Assembly: GCF_002196855.1 (NCBI RefSeq)
Contig: NZ_NIPW01000012.1
Coordinates: 29,534-93,533 of the forward strand
DNA length: 64,000 nucleotides
From: Haematobacter genomosp. 1
GTDB taxonomy: Bacteria; Pseudomonadota; Alphaproteobacteria; Rhodobacterales; Rhodobacteraceae
Direction: 5' to 3'
The position numbers and the translations under genes are program-made. The notes beneath the pieces are model-generated. The model had not been told where the DNA came from. It saw nothing but the letters and a program-made list of their open reading frames with translations, and did no database searches. This document shows positions 1 to 10,545 of this stretch, one piece after another. The first letter of the stretch is position 1. The number at the start of each line of letters is the position of its first letter.

Positions 1-1245
1 AAGGTTGCGGGCAACGAGCCGCTCAAGGCCTTTGCCCTCTATCACAAGGCGCTGGCGCTCGCCGCCGCGGGCGATTTCGAGGGCGCTCAGGCCATTCTGG
101 GCGGCGAGACCGGGCGGGTGGCGAGCATCACGCGCCGGGGCGTCGTCGCACAGGTGGAGGTGCTGAGCCAGCTTGACCGCGACGCCGACGCCATCGCCCT
201 GATCGACAGCACCTTCCAGGGCGACCCGGAGATGGACGGCTTCCGGGCGCGTCTGGAGGCCGGCGAAACGCTGCCCTTCGACGTGGTGCGCTCCGCGTCC
301 GATGGGATGGCCGAGGCATTTCACGGCGTTGCGGGCGTTCTGGCGAACGGTGGCGGCGAGGATGGTTTCACGCTCGTCTATGCCCGCATGGCAGAGCACC
401 TCCGCCCCGATTTTACCGAAGCGATCCTGATGGTTGCAGGCATTCTGGAAAAGCAGGGCCAGTATGACCTTGCGACAGTCGCCTACAACCGCATCCCCCG
501 CAACGATCCGGCCTTCCACGTGGCGGAAATGGGCCGGGCCTCCGCGCTTTATGACGGGGGCCGGACGGAGGCCGCGCTGGAGGCGATGGAACAGCTGGCG
601 AAATCCTCTCCTGATGTGCTGTCCGTGCAGGTGGCTTATGGCGACATGCTCCGCCGGCAGGAGAAGTTCGCCGAAGCCGCGCAAAGCTATGACCGGGCCA
701 TCGCCCTGCTGGGAACGCCGGGCCCGCAGCACTGGCCGCTTTTCTTTGCCCGTGGCATTGCGTTCGAGCGTTCTGGCCAGTGGCCGAAGGCGGAGGCCGA
801 TTTCCGCAAGGCGCTGGAATTGGCGCCGGATCAGCCCGCCGTGCTGAACTACCTCGGCTATTCCTACGTGGAGCGGCATGAACATCTGGACGAGGCGCTG
901 GGGATGATCCAGCGGGCGGTGGATGCCCGTCCCGATGATGGCGCGATCACCGACAGCCTTGGCTGGGCGCTCTTCCGGCTGGGCCGCTATGACGAGGCGG
1001 TCGGCCATCTGGAGCGTGCGGCAGAACTGATGCCGGTCGATCCGGTGGTCAATGACCATCTGGGAGACGTTTTCTGGGCCGTCGGGCGCAAGCTGGAGGC
1101 CGATTTCCAGTGGCGCCGCGCCCTTTCCTTCAACCCGGAGGAAGATGAGGCGGCGCGCATCCGCAAGAAGCTCTCCATCGGCCTCGATGCGGTGCTGAAG
1201 GAGGAGGGTGCTCCTCCCATCGTGCGGACCGGCAACGCAGACTGA
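1..1245 (+). CDS. TPR-repeat protein, 5' end outside the window
   Basis: The reading frame is open from base 1, so the gene begins before the window; the GTG at 118 is internal. The product is built of tetratricopeptide-like helical pairs with the usual small/aromatic pattern, for example around residues 240-350 ([20 protein letters not shown], then similar 34-residue units). TPR proteins are protein-interaction scaffolds, and no catalytic motif is visible. It ends 7 bases before the chosen GTG of ispE, so the two are probably co-transcribed, as is common in Rhodobacterales. The specific partner is unknown. Confidence 0.9.
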   Translation, partial: KVAGNEPLKAFALYHKALALAAAGDFEGAQAILGGETGRVASITRRGVVAQVEVLSQLDRDADAIALIDSTFQGDPEMDGFRARLEAGETLPFDVVRSASDGMAEAFHGVAGVLANGGGEDGFTLVYARMAEHLRPDFTEAILMVAGILEKQGQYDLATVAYNRIPRNDPAFHVAEMGRASALYDGGRTEAALEAMEQLAKSSPDVLSVQVAYGDMLRRQEKFAEAAQSYDRAIALLGTPGPQHWPLFFARGIAFERSGQWPKAEADFRKALELAPDQPAVLNYLGYSYVERHEHLDEALGMIQRAVDARPDDGAITDSLGWALFRLGRYDEAVGHLERAAELMPVDPVVNDHLGDVFWAVGRKLEADFQWRRALSFNPEEDEAARIRKKLSIGLDAVLKEEGAPPIVRTGNAD

Positions 1246-1252
1246 TCCTCCC

Positions 1253-2098
1253 GTGGTGCCGCAAGCGACCATCGGGGAATTCGCACCCGCCAAGGTGAAC
1301 CTCGCCCTGCATGTGACGGGGCGAAGGGCCGATGGCTACCATCTGCTCGACAGTCTGGTGGTCTTTGCCGGGGTGGGGGACAGGGTCACGGTCGCGCCCG
1401 GGCCGCTCTCCCTCACCGTGACGGGACCGCGCGCGAATGATGTACCGCGGGGGGAGGGCAACCTCGTGCTGCGTGCCGCGCGCCTGCTGGGAGCGGAAGC
1501 GGCGATCACACTGGAAAAGCGGCTGCCTGCCGCTGCGGGGATCGGCGGCGGTTCCTCCGACGCGGCGGCGACGCTCCGTGCGCTCGCCCGCATGACGGGG
1601 CGGGATGTGCCGGGGGCGGGGCTGTCGCTGGGGGCCGATGTGCCGGTGTGCCTCGGCGGCCGACCCGCGCGGATGCAAGGGATCGGGGAGAAGGTGGAGC
1701 CATTGTCCGGCCTGCCGAATTTCTGGCTCGTGCTGGCCAACCCCGGCGTGGAAGTGCCGACAGCCGCGGTCTTTGCCGCGCTCGCCCGGCGGGACAACGC
1801 GCCCCTGCCGCCGCTCCCCCGTCTCGCGGATGCCGCGGCGCTGGGGCATTGGCTGGCGGCGGAGACGCGCAACGATCTGGAAGAACCGGCCCGCGCCCGT
1901 GCGCCCGTCATCGCGGATGTAATCGACATGCTGGCGGCGCAGCCGGGATGCCGCCTCGCCCGGATGTCCGGCTCCGGCGCCACCTGCTTCGGCCTGTTCG
2001 ATGGGGAGGCGGCGGCCGAAGCCGCGGCGCAGGCAGTGCAGAGGCCGGGCTGGTGGATCGCCGCCGCCCCCGCACTGCGGGAGCCGCCTGCGCTGTAG
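1253..2098 (+). CDS. ispE: 4-diphosphocytidyl-2-C-methyl-D-erythritol kinase (IspE)
   Basis: GHMP-family kinase of the MEP pathway that phosphorylates CDP-methylerythritol on the way to IPP/DMAPP. The conserved substrate region APAKVNL lies near the N-terminus, and the ATP-binding glycine-rich motif GIGGGSSDA is at about residues 95-105. The C-terminal [13 protein letters not shown] is also typical. I chose the GTG at 1253 (281 aa, normal family length); a longer frame from 1208 would overlap the TPR gene. GTG at 1256 is equally possible. The adjacent prenyl synthase on the other strand uses the product of the same pathway. Confidence 0.93.
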   Translation: MVPQATIGEFAPAKVNLALHVTGRRADGYHLLDSLVVFAGVGDRVTVAPGPLSLTVTGPRANDVPRGEGNLVLRAARLLGAEAAITLEKRLPAAAGIGGGSSDAAATLRALARMTGRDVPGAGLSLGADVPVCLGGRPARMQGIGEKVEPLSGLPNFWLVLANPGVEVPTAAVFAALARRDNAPLPPLPRLADAAALGHWLAAETRNDLEEPARARAPVIADVIDMLAAQPGCRLARMSGSGATCFGLFDGEAAAEAAAQAVQRPGWWIAAAPALREPPAL

Positions 2099-2101
2099 CG
2101 C

Positions 2102-3142
2102 TCAGTTGATCCGGGCGACCACGAAATCGGCAAGATCGAACAGCATGGCCCTGACCGGATGATCGGGCAGGGGGGCAAGCGATGTCTTCGCCCGCTCGGC
2201 CCAGGCGCGCGCTTCTGCTCGCGTTTCCTCCAGCACCCCATGCTGGTGGAGCAGCCGCAGCGCTTCTTCCAGGTCACCGTCCCGCTGGTCGCCCTTTTCG
2301 ATGACGCGGGTCCAGAAGCCACGCTCCGGCACGCCGGCCTTTGCCACCGCCTTGATGACCGGCAGCGTCAGCTTCCGCTCCCGGAAGTCGTCGCCGATGT
2401 TCTTGCCGATCTCCTGGGTGGAGCCGCCGTAATCCAGCACGTCATCGACGATCTGGAAGGCGATCCCCACCGCATCCCCGTAGTCGCGGAGCGCCGCGAC
2501 CCATGCCTCCGGCGCGCCCGCGATCACCGCGCCCGATTCCGTCGCGGCGGAGAAGAGCGCCGCAGTCTTGCCGCGCACCACCTTCAGGTAGGTGGCCTCT
2601 GTCGTCGCCAGATCCTGCGCGGCGGTAAGCTGGAGCACCTCGCCCTCCGCGATCGTGGCGGAGGCGTTGGACAGGATGTCCAGCACCCGGATGGACCCCG
2701 GCTCCACCATCAACTGAAAGGCGCGGGCGAACAGGTAGTCGCCGACGAGAACGGAGGATTTGTTGTCCCACAGCAGGTTCGCCGTCGGACGCCCCCGGCG
2801 CTGGCGGCTCTCGTCCACCACGTCGTCATGGAGCAGCGTCGCGGTATGGATGAACTCCACCGTCGCGGCGAGATGGATGTGATAGGGCCCGTCGTAACCG
2901 GCAAGCCGCGCGGCGGCGAGCGTCAGCATGGGGCGCAGACGCTTGCCCCCGGCTTCGATCAGATGCGCCGTCACCTCCGGGATCCGCGGTGCATTCTCCG
3001 ATGCCATGCGCTCCCGGATCAGACGGTTCACCGCCGCCATATCCTCCGCCAGATAGGCGTTCAGCGCATCGAGAGGGCGCACGCGCGCCGGTTCCACGCC
3101 CGGCCTCGACAACCGGGGGGAAGTCACGTTTACTCCGCTCAT
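2102..3142 (-). CDS. Long-chain polyprenyl diphosphate synthase (ubiquinone side chain)
   Basis: Trans-prenyltransferase condensing IPP onto allylic diphosphates, in this lineage most likely making the decaprenyl or octaprenyl tail of ubiquinone. Both aspartate-rich motifs are present: DDVVD at about residues 106-110 and DDVLD at about 233-237, with GGKRLRP upstream. The ATG at 3142 gives 346 aa. An in-frame ATG-like extension to 3178 exists but would run deep into the divergent DUF2007 gene. The 3' end is only 3 bases from the ispE stop (convergent). Chain length cannot be read from the sequence. Confidence 0.9.
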   Translation of the reverse strand: MSGVNVTSPRLSRPGVEPARVRPLDALNAYLAEDMAAVNRLIRERMASENAPRIPEVTAHLIEAGGKRLRPMLTLAAARLAGYDGPYHIHLAATVEFIHTATLLHDDVVDESRQRRGRPTANLLWDNKSSVLVGDYLFARAFQLMVEPGSIRVLDILSNASATIAEGEVLQLTAAQDLATTEATYLKVVRGKTAALFSAATESGAVIAGAPEAWVAALRDYGDAVGIAFQIVDDVLDYGGSTQEIGKNIGDDFRERKLTLPVIKAVAKAGVPERGFWTRVIEKGDQRDGDLEEALRLLHQHGVLEETRAEARAWAERAKTSLAPLPDHPVRAMLFDLADFVVARIN

Positions 3143-3356
3143 GCGAGAAGTGCTGCGAACAAGCGACCCAACCGTCATCCCCTTTGCCGTGGCCTTGCTT
3201 CAGGGCGAGGGTATAGCCGCGTTTCCACTGGACGTCCACATGAGCATTCTCGAAGGATCCTTGGGCATTCTGCCGCGGCGCTTCATGGTGCGGGACGGCG
3301 ATCTGAGCCATGCGCGCCGCGTGCTCATCGACAATGGCCTCACGGTCAGCGACTGA
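3141..3356 (+). CDS. DUF2007 small protein
   Basis: 71-aa soluble protein with the DUF2007 pattern: an N-terminal REVLRTSDP segment, a VALLQGEGI helix, a DVHMSILEGS turn and an RRFMV strand, ending near a VLIDNGL helix. The family is sometimes called 'putative signal transducing protein', but no biochemical role is established. Its ATG at 3141 shares two bases with the start codon of the divergent prenyl synthase, and neither start has a convincing Shine-Dalgarno sequence. The methyltransferase gene starts 20 bases after its stop, so they are likely one transcript. Confidence 0.85.
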   Translation: MREVLRTSDPTVIPFAVALLQGEGIAAFPLDVHMSILEGSLGILPRRFMVRDGDLSHARRVLIDNGLTVSD

Positions 3357-3376
3357 TCCATGAAGGCGGCCAGCAG

Positions 3377-4168
3377 ATGACGCAGCCTGTGAACGGTGTC
3401 CCTCCGCCGCGCTTCGCGGATGGTGACCTCACGTCCGACGGGTTTCTCGGCGGCCGGCTCCGCATCCTGCAACCGCGGGACGGCTATCGTGCGGCTGTCG
3501 ATCCGGTGCTCCTCGCCGCTTCGGTGCCGGCGCGGGAGGGTGAGTCGGTCCTCGAACTCGGTTGCGGGGCGGGCGTGGCGAGCCTGTGTCTGGGCAGGCG
3601 TGTGCCGGGGCTGCGTCTGGCCGGGGTGGAGCGTCAGGCCGCCTATGCGGATCTCGCCCGCAGAAATGCCACGGCCAACGGCATCCCGATGGTGGTGACG
3701 GAGGGCGACATCGCCGCGCTTCCCCCACCCTTGAAGGCGGAAAGCTTCAACCACGTCATCGCGAATCCGCCCTATTATCGCGCGCAAGGCGGCACCCGCG
3801 CCAGCGATCCGGGGCGGGAGGCCGCACTCCGGGAGGAAACGCCCCTCGACCTCTGGGTGGAGACGGGGCTGAAGCGGCTTGCTCCCGGGGGGTATCTCAG
3901 CATCATTCAGGCGGCGGATCGTTTGCCGGAACTGCTCGCCGCGCTCTCCGCGCGGACGGGGGGTATCGTGGTTCTGCCGCTCGCCCCGCGGGAGGGGCGC
4001 GCGGCGCGGCGGATCATCTGCCGGGCACGAAAAGGCAGCCGGGCGGCGTTCCGCCTGCTTGCGCCTTTCGTGCTGCATGAAGGGGTAAGCCACGAGAGAG
4101 ATGGCGAAAATTTCAAGAATGGTGTCTCTGAAATTCTTCGTGATGGCAAAAACCTGCCATTTCAGTAA
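3377..4168 (+). CDS. tRNA1(Val) (adenine-37-N6)-methyltransferase-like protein (TrmN6 family)
   Basis: Class I SAM-dependent methyltransferase of 263 aa. The SAM-binding motif LELGCGAG is at about residues 59-66, and the N6-adenine amino-methyltransferase signature NPPY is at 130-133. The N-terminal DGFLGGRLRILQP..GYR..VD.VLLAA segment is typical of the YfiC/TrmN6 family, whose E. coli member modifies A37 of tRNA1(Val). The start is the ATG at 3377, 20 bases after the DUF2007 stop. The C-terminal tail (after LHEG) is somewhat richer in A/T at the DNA level than the rest. Family assignment is firm; the exact tRNA substrate is inferred. Confidence 0.85.
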   Translation: MTQPVNGVPPPRFADGDLTSDGFLGGRLRILQPRDGYRAAVDPVLLAASVPAREGESVLELGCGAGVASLCLGRRVPGLRLAGVERQAAYADLARRNATANGIPMVVTEGDIAALPPPLKAESFNHVIANPPYYRAQGGTRASDPGREAALREETPLDLWVETGLKRLAPGGYLSIIQAADRLPELLAALSARTGGIVVLPLAPREGRAARRIICRARKGSRAAFRLLAPFVLHEGVSHERDGENFKNGVSEILRDGKNLPFQ

Positions 4169-4279
4169 CAAATATGCTCATCCTGTCGCCGTTACGTCAT
4201 ATCGCCGTTTCATTCCGGGCGTGACACGACTCGTCTCCTGTGTTCCTATCCATCTGTGGATCACCAAAGGAGGAAGACC

Positions 4280-4447
4280 GTGGCAGTCAGTTCCCACCTG
4301 CAAGAGCTCCGCAAAAAGCACGCCGCGCTGTCGGCGCGCGTCGAGGAGGCGCAGCGCAGTCCCGCGACGGACGCGCTCCACATTGCCGAAATGAAGCGGC
4401 AGAAGATGCGTCTCAAGGAGGAGATCAAACGTCTTTCGACGCACTGA
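4280..4447 (+). CDS. DUF465 / YdcH-like small coiled protein
   Basis: 55-aa charged helical protein with the DUF465 pattern (SSHLQELRKKHAALSARV, then IAEMKRQKMRLKEEIKRL). The start is decided by a strong Shine-Dalgarno AAGGAGG at 4267-4273, which sits 6 bases before the GTG at 4280; an upstream ATG at 4256 lacks such a site. The family has no defined function. The last 23 bases overlap the end of the convergent EamA gene. Confidence 0.8.
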   Translation: MAVSSHLQELRKKHAALSARVEEAQRSPATDALHIAEMKRQKMRLKEEIKRLSTH

Positions 4448-5337
4448 TCTTCCGGCGCGCCTTGCCGGCGCGGGCGGCGAGAGCTGCTCCGCCGGTTATC
4501 AGCAGCGCAGCGACGAGCAGGGTGACACTGGCTTCGGCGATGCCTGCGATGATGAGCGCGAGCGTGGATAGCAACGGGGCTGCATAGCTTGCAACACCCA
4601 GCAGTTGCACATCTCCCCGCTTCATTCCCACGTCCCACGTATAGAAGGCGATGCCGACCGGCCCCAGTCCCAGCAAAAGGACAGAGGCCCAGCCCATAGG
4701 GCTGTCAGGCCAGATGGTCGGCTCGAATATCACATGCGCCACGGCGGAGAGCACTGCCGTGGCAATACAGAATACGGCCACGCTCTCCGTCGGCACGGTG
4801 CCAAGCCTGCGCGAGATGAGGGAATAGGCCGTCCATGTCAGGGCGCAGCCAAAGGCCAGCATCTGCCCCAGCCCGGATGCCGAACCGTCCGACCCTCTGC
4901 CCAGCACGATGAGCGCCGCGCCTGCAAAGGCAAGCAGCGCGCCCGCGACATGGGCCGCGCGAAGCCGTTCGCCGGGAAGCAGGGCGGAACCAAGCACAAT
5001 GAACAGGGGCCAGAGGTAAGCGATCAGCCCCGTTTCCGCCGTCGGGCTGAGCCGGAAGGCAGAGAAATACAGGATATGGTATCCGAAAAGCCCGGCCGTT
5101 CCAAAGGCATAGACGGCGAGCGGCACCTGCCGCAGCCGATGTGCCGTGCCGGAGACGGCCATCCAGACCACGCCGACCATCCCGCCGATGCCGAAACACA
5201 GCGCGTTCAGCAGGAGCGGCGGGACCGGCGACGAGCCTATGGTGAAAAGGGCCAGCAGCGCCCAGAGGAGCACTGCCGACAGGCCGACCAGCGTGGCGCG
5301 GCTGCGGGGCGCGTCGAGCGGACGCGCCCCGCCTGCG

Positions 5338-5360
<23 letters not shown>
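4425..5360 (-). CDS. EamA/DMT-superfamily inner-membrane transporter
   Basis: 311-aa hydrophobic protein with about ten predicted membrane segments arranged as two EamA repeats (the second begins near GLGQMLAFGCALTWTAYSL). DMT proteins mostly export amino acids or metabolites; the substrate cannot be told from sequence. The ATG at 5360 overlaps the 3' end of phaB by 23 bases with no clear ribosome-binding site, suggesting translational coupling within a phaA-phaB-eamA transcript. Whether it has anything to do with PHB metabolism is unknown. Confidence 0.85.
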
Positions 5361-6060
<700 letters not shown>

Positions 6061-6115
6061 AACTTCCCCCCTCTCCAGAAAAATCACTTGTGCGGTAATG
6101 GTAGTCCTGTGCCGC

Positions 6116-7291
6116 TCATCCGCGTTCGAGACACATCGCCACACCCATTCCGCCGCCGATGCAGAGCGTCGCGAGACCCTTCTTCGCGTCGCGCCGGGTC
6201 ATCTCGTGCAGCAGCGTGTTGAGGATGCGGGCACCCGAAGCGCCGATCGGGTGGCCGATGGCGATGGCGCCGCCGTTCACGTTCACGATCTCCGGATCCC
6301 AGCCCATCTCCTTGTTCACCGCCAGCGCCTGCGCCGCGAAGGCTTCGTTCGCCTCCACCAGATCGAGGTCCGACACCTTCCAGCCCGCCTTCTCCAGCGC
6401 CTTGCGCGAGGCGGGGATCGGCCCGGTGCCCATGATCGCCGGATCGACCCCGGCGGTGGCCCAGGAGGCGATGCGCGCAATGGGTTTCAGGCCGCGCCGC
6501 GCCGCTTCCTCCTCCGTCATCAGCAGAACGCCCGCCGCGCCGTCATTGATGCCGGAGGCATTGGCGGCGGTGACGGTGCCATCCTTGGTGAAGGCGGGTT
6601 TCAGCTTGGCCATCGCCTCCATCGTCGCGCCGTGGCGGATGTATTCGTCGGCATCCACCGTCACATCGCCCTTGCGGGTCTTCAGCACGACGGGAACGAT
6701 CTCATCCCGGAAGCGCCCGGCCTTCTGCGCGGCTTCGGCCTTGTTCTGCGAGGCGACGGCGAATTCGTCCTGCGCTTCACGCGTAATCTGGAACTTGGCG
6801 GCGACATTCTCCGCCGTCTGGCCCATGTGGTAGCCATTGAAGGCGTCCCACAGCCCGTCTCGGATCATCGAATCGATGAACTTGAGGTCGCCCATCTTGG
6901 TGCCCGCGCGCAGATGCTGCACATGGGGGGAAAGGGACATGCTCTCCTGCCCGCCCGCCGCGATCACGGTGGCATCGCCAAGCTGGATGTGCTGCGCCCC
7001 GAGCGCCACGGCACGAAGGCCCGAGCCGCAGACCTGATTGATGCCCCAGGCGGCTGATTCGATCGGCAGTCCGGCATTTACATGCGCCTGACGGGCCGGG
7101 TTCTGGCCCTGCCCTGCAGGAAGCACCTGGCCGAGAATGGTTTCCGACACATCCTCCCGCGCGATGCCCGCGCGCTCCACCAGCGCCTCCAGCACGACCT
7201 TGCCGAGCTCATGGGCAGGCGTGGATGCGAAAGAGCCGTTGAAGCTGCCAACCGCAGTACGGGCGGCGGAAACGATCACGACATTGGTCAT
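6116..7291 (-). CDS. phaA: Acetyl-CoA C-acetyltransferase (beta-ketothiolase, PhaA)
   Basis: Biosynthetic thiolase that condenses two acetyl-CoA to acetoacetyl-CoA. Nucleophile Cys88 is in the QVCGSG motif, His347 in GHPIGASG, and the second catalytic Cys377 in CIGGGMG. Length is 391 aa from the ATG at 7291, which is preceded by a good AAGGGGAG site; an upstream in-frame start at 7327 would add 12 unconserved residues. It forms a PHB precursor pair with phaB, 55 bases downstream. The start region diverges from tag, leaving a 157-base shared intergenic region. Confidence 0.95.
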   Translation of the reverse strand: MTNVVIVSAARTAVGSFNGSFASTPAHELGKVVLEALVERAGIAREDVSETILGQVLPAGQGQNPARQAHVNAGLPIESAAWGINQVCGSGLRAVALGAQHIQLGDATVIAAGGQESMSLSPHVQHLRAGTKMGDLKFIDSMIRDGLWDAFNGYHMGQTAENVAAKFQITREAQDEFAVASQNKAEAAQKAGRFRDEIVPVVLKTRKGDVTVDADEYIRHGATMEAMAKLKPAFTKDGTVTAANASGINDGAAGVLLMTEEEAARRGLKPIARIASWATAGVDPAIMGTGPIPASRKALEKAGWKVSDLDLVEANEAFAAQALAVNKEMGWDPEIVNVNGGAIAIGHPIGASGARILNTLLHEMTRRDAKKGLATLCIGGGMGVAMCLERG

Positions 7292-7448
7292 GGCAATTCT
7301 CCCCTTGGGCCGGGATGCGTGCAGCACCGGCGCTTGTCCAATCTATGGCCGCTCGCCAAAGAGAGCGCAACACCGACGGCATTCACATCCCCCAGCTTGA
7401 CCCTGACGCGAAAAAGTTCATTTTTCGTTCTCAAAAGGAGCGTTGCAT

Positions 7449-8039
7449 ATGAGCGTCGAGACATCGCCTGCCCGCTGCGGCTGGTGCGGAGCCGATCCGC
7501 TATACGTCGCCTATCACGATACGGAATGGGGCGTTCCGCTGCGGGACGGGCGCGCGCTGTGGGAGCTTCTGCAACTGGAAGGGTTTCAGGCCGGGCTGTC
7601 GTGGATCACCATCCTGCGCAAGCGGGAGGCGTTCCGGCAGGCCTTTGCCGGGTTCGATCCGGCGGTTGTCGCCGGGTGGGGGGAGGCGGAGGTGGCCCGT
7701 CTGCTGACGGATGCCGGCATCGTCCGGCACCGCGGCAAGATCGAGGCCACCATCGGCAATGCGCGGGCCTACCTTGCCCTTGGCGGGGCGGAGCCGTTCG
7801 CCGATCTGGTGTGGAGCCATGCGCCCCGCGACCACGTGCCGCCGGAGACCATGGCGCAGGTGCCGCCGAAGACGGCTGATTCCATCGCGCTGTCCAAGGC
7901 GCTGTCCCGCGCGGGATTCCGCTTCTGCGGGCCGACCACGGTCTATGCCTTCATGCAGTCGGCGGGGCTGGTCAACGATCATGTCGCCGCCTGCTTCCGT
8001 CAGGGGATCAGTGCGGGGGCCGGATCAGCGCCTCGATGA
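7449..8039 (+). CDS. tag: DNA-3-methyladenine glycosylase I
   Basis: Base-excision repair glycosylase that removes 3-methyladenine. The N-terminal zinc-site cysteines are in RCGWC, followed by the signature YHDTEWGVP and the helix ELLQLEGFQAGLSW. The C-terminal FRFCGPTTVYAFMQ.AGLVNDH carries the second Zn ligand pair. The ATG at 7449 (196 aa) follows AAAGGAG at 7434-7440. Its last 32 bases overlap the 3' end of the convergent TlpA-like gene. Confidence 0.94.
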   Translation: MSVETSPARCGWCGADPLYVAYHDTEWGVPLRDGRALWELLQLEGFQAGLSWITILRKREAFRQAFAGFDPAVVAGWGEAEVARLLTDAGIVRHRGKIEATIGNARAYLALGGAEPFADLVWSHAPRDHVPPETMAQVPPKTADSIALSKALSRAGFRFCGPTTVYAFMQSAGLVNDHVAACFRQGISAGAGSAPR

Positions 8040-8574
8040 CCGCCGCCGCCTCCGGCGTGTCCCAGTCGGCATCGCCGATCAGGCGGGCGACCTCCCTGCC
8101 GTCTGCATCGACCAGAACGGAGACGGGAAGTCCCAGCACGCCCATGTCGCGCGCCATCTGCATCTTCGGATCGCGCAGACGCGGTAGTTCCGTCACGCCG
8201 ATCTCGTTGAGGAACTTGTCCACGCCCCGCGCATCCGAGCGACCGGTCGCCACGGTAACCACTTCGAAAGGCGTATCGGCCATCTTCTTCTGAAGCCGCT
8301 CGAGGGATGGCATCTCCTCCCGGCAGGGGGCGCACCACGTTGCCCAGAAGTTGATGAGCACCGGTTTCCCCCGCCATTCGGCGATGGAGCGGGGGTTGCC
8401 CGCCTCATCCTCCAGCGCGGCGGAGGAAATGTCGGGCGGGTTGGCGGAGAGGGTGAGCTTGCGCATGTCGCCCGCGCGGGCCGCTTCCATCGCCGCCAGA
8501 TCGGCCGCGAAGACATGAGGCGTGTTTACGCCAAGCCCGAGGGCCGCGTATAGGAAAAGGGATCGAATGCGCAT
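8008..8574 (-). CDS. TlpA-family periplasmic thiol:disulfide oxidoreductase
   Basis: 188-aa thioredoxin-fold protein with an N-terminal signal-like segment (residues 1-23, ending HVFA/AD) and the CxxC active site WCAPC at Cys81-Cys84. The cis-proline loop [10 protein letters not shown] and a C-terminal helix complete the fold. Such proteins act in the periplasm as reductants, often for cytochrome c maturation or cell-envelope thiols; the partner is not evident. The start at 8574 diverges from argH with only 19 bases between start codons. Confidence 0.88.
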   Translation of the reverse strand: MRIRSLFLYAALGLGVNTPHVFAADLAAMEAARAGDMRKLTLSANPPDISSAALEDEAGNPRSIAEWRGKPVLINFWATWCAPCREEMPSLERLQKKMADTPFEVVTVATGRSDARGVDKFLNEIGVTELPRLRDPKMQMARDMGVLGLPVSVLVDADGREVARLIGDADWDTPEAAAVIEALIRPPH

Positions 8575-8593
8575 GTTTCCTCCAGAGGCCACG

Positions 8594-10009
8594 ATGACCA
8601 GTATGACCGACAAGGGCACTTCCGACACGGGCGCGAACTCCATGTGGGGTGGCCGCTTCGCCGCAGGGCCGGACGCGATCATGGAGGCGATCAACGCCTC
8701 CATCGGGTTCGACCAGCGGCTTGCGGCGCAGGACATCCGCGGCTCGCGCGCCCATGCCGCGATGCTGGCGGTGACGGGCATCATCTCCGATACCGATGCG
8801 CAGGCGATCGGGGAAGGGCTGCTCACGGTCTTGTCAGAGATCGAGGGCGGCGCCTTCAAGTTCCGCACCGATCTGGAAGACATCCACATGAACGTGGAGG
8901 CCCGGCTGAAGGAGATCATCGGGGAGCCCGCGGGCCGGTTGCACACCGCACGGAGCCGAAACGATCAGGTCGCGCTCGACTTCCGCCTCTGGGTGCGGGA
9001 CCAGACGGACGCGGTGATCGCCGGGCTGGAACTGCTGATCCGCGCCTTCCTCTCCCAGGCGGAGAAGGGGGCGGATTGGGTGATGCCGGGCTTCACCCAT
9101 CTCCAGACCGCGCAACCCGTGACCTGGGGCCACCACATGATGGCCTATGTGGAGATGCTGGGGCGGGACATGGGGCGCTTTCAGGATGCCCGCACCCGCA
9201 TGAATGAAAGCCCGCTCGGCGCCGCCGCGCTGGCCGGCACGTCCTTCCCCATCGACCGGGAGATGACGGCACAGGAACTGGGCTTCGACCGGCCGATGGC
9301 CAATTCGCTGGACGCGGTCGCGGACCGGGACTTCGCGCTGGAATTCCTCTCCGCCGCTTCCATCTGCGCCATGCACCTGTCGCGCTTTGCGGAGGAGCTG
9401 GTGATCTGGTCCTCCGCCCAGTTCCGTTTCGCGCGGCTGTCTGACCGGTTCTCCACCGGCTCCTCCATCATGCCGCAGAAGCGCAACCCGGATGCGGCGG
9501 AGCTTCTGCGCGCCAAGCTGGGCCGGATCCTCGGCGCGACGGTCGCGCTCTTCACCATCATGAAGGGCCTGCCGCTCACCTATTCCAAGGACATGCAGGA
9601 GGACAAGGAACAGGTCTTCGACGCCGCCGACAACCTGATCCTGTCGCTCGCCGCGATGGAGGGCATGGTGCGCGACCTGACCGCCAATGTCCCGGTGCTG
9701 GAGGCCGCCGCCGCCTCCGGCTTCTCCACGGCGACCGACCTTGCCGACTGGCTGGTGCGGGAACTGGGTCTGCCGTTCCGCGATGCCCACCATGTCACCG
9801 GCACGCTGGTCGCCATGGCGGAGAAGAAGGACGTCGATCTGCCGGAACTCACGCTGGCCGAGATGCAGTCGGTGCACCCCGGCATCCGCGACGATGTGTT
9901 CGCGGTTCTGGGCGTTCACAATTCCGTCCGCAGCCGCCAGAGCTATGGCGGCACCGCGCCCGATCAGGTGCGCCGCCAGATCGCCCGCTGGAAGGAGAAG
10001 CTGGCGTGA
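8594..10009 (+). CDS. argH: Argininosuccinate lyase
   Basis: Last enzyme of arginine biosynthesis; it cleaves argininosuccinate to arginine and fumarate in the cytoplasm. The fumarase/aspartase superfamily signature [11 protein letters not shown] lies at about residues 293-303, the catalytic-loop serine is in GSSIM, and the HTARSRNDQ motif is near residue 117. Two starts are possible, ATG 8594 (471 aa) or ATG 8603 (MTDK, 468 aa). The AGAGG at 8584-8588 favours 8594. The stop overlaps the start of the small lipoprotein gene (GTGA). Confidence 0.95.
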   Translation: MTSMTDKGTSDTGANSMWGGRFAAGPDAIMEAINASIGFDQRLAAQDIRGSRAHAAMLAVTGIISDTDAQAIGEGLLTVLSEIEGGAFKFRTDLEDIHMNVEARLKEIIGEPAGRLHTARSRNDQVALDFRLWVRDQTDAVIAGLELLIRAFLSQAEKGADWVMPGFTHLQTAQPVTWGHHMMAYVEMLGRDMGRFQDARTRMNESPLGAAALAGTSFPIDREMTAQELGFDRPMANSLDAVADRDFALEFLSAASICAMHLSRFAEELVIWSSAQFRFARLSDRFSTGSSIMPQKRNPDAAELLRAKLGRILGATVALFTIMKGLPLTYSKDMQEDKEQVFDAADNLILSLAAMEGMVRDLTANVPVLEAAAASGFSTATDLADWLVRELGLPFRDAHHVTGTLVAMAEKKDVDLPELTLAEMQSVHPGIRDDVFAVLGVHNSVRSRQSYGGTAPDQVRRQIARWKEKLA

Positions 10010-10176
10010 GGCTTCTGCCGCTTCTGGCACTGCTGGCGCTGTCGGCCTGCGGGGCCGACGGCGTGCCGCTCTATCCCGACGGAACGCCTGCCACCTATAT
10101 CGACACGCGGGAGGAGGATGTCACGATCTCCCCCTCCGCCAACTGGGTGGAGCCGCCGCGCGCGCCGCGCTCCTGA
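10006..10176 (+). CDS. Small lipoprotein coupled to argH
   Basis: 56-aa open frame starting at a GTG that overlaps the argH stop codon (GTGA). It encodes a short charged N-terminus, a leucine/alanine-rich hydrophobic stretch and a lipobox LSAC at about residues 13-16, then a short proline-rich tail ([20 protein letters not shown]). It is therefore probably a lipid-anchored periplasmic peptide. Small lipoproteins in this position after argH are common in Rhodobacterales as far as I recall; the function is unknown. Confidence 0.7.
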   Translation: MRLLPLLALLALSACGADGVPLYPDGTPATYIDTREEDVTISPSANWVEPPRAPRS

Positions 10177-10545
10177 TGGCATCCGTGTTTGATGGCTAGA
10201 TGGATGGCCAGACCGGTGGCCACGTGGGTGGCGAGACCGGTGGCCAGACGGGGGACCGGTGCCGGACAGGGTCGCGCCGGTCTGACCGTGTCGCCAGATA
10301 TGGCCGTATCGCCCGGTTTGGCCGTGTCATCCGGTGCGCCGGGCCACACCGACCGCTGCTCATCCCGGAAACGGGTGGTGCGGGCTGTCATGTTGCCCCA
10401 CCCATGCTGCCCCACCGTTCGAATCGGCCCGTTCTGTTCGGTGCCGGAAGGGCGGGGACTGGTGTCGGGCACGCGCCCGGAAGCGGTTCGGTGAGGAGAC
10501 GTGGCTGCGGAGGGGCGGGGCTCGCCGGTTCTCGCCGGTTGCGTT
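10177..10545. repeat. Gene-free stretch with a 24-bp tandem repeat
   Basis: 369 bases without a supportable gene. The first part holds an imperfect tandem repeat of about 24 bases: GACCGGTGGCCA occurs at 10211-10222 and again at 10235-10246, and weaker variants (CCGGTGCCGG, CGCCGGTCTG, GCCCGGTTTGG) continue to about 10350. The repeats are themselves partly palindromic around ACCGGT. The rest holds nothing I can identify; part of it lies just downstream of the mntH stop codon. Confidence 0.5.
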
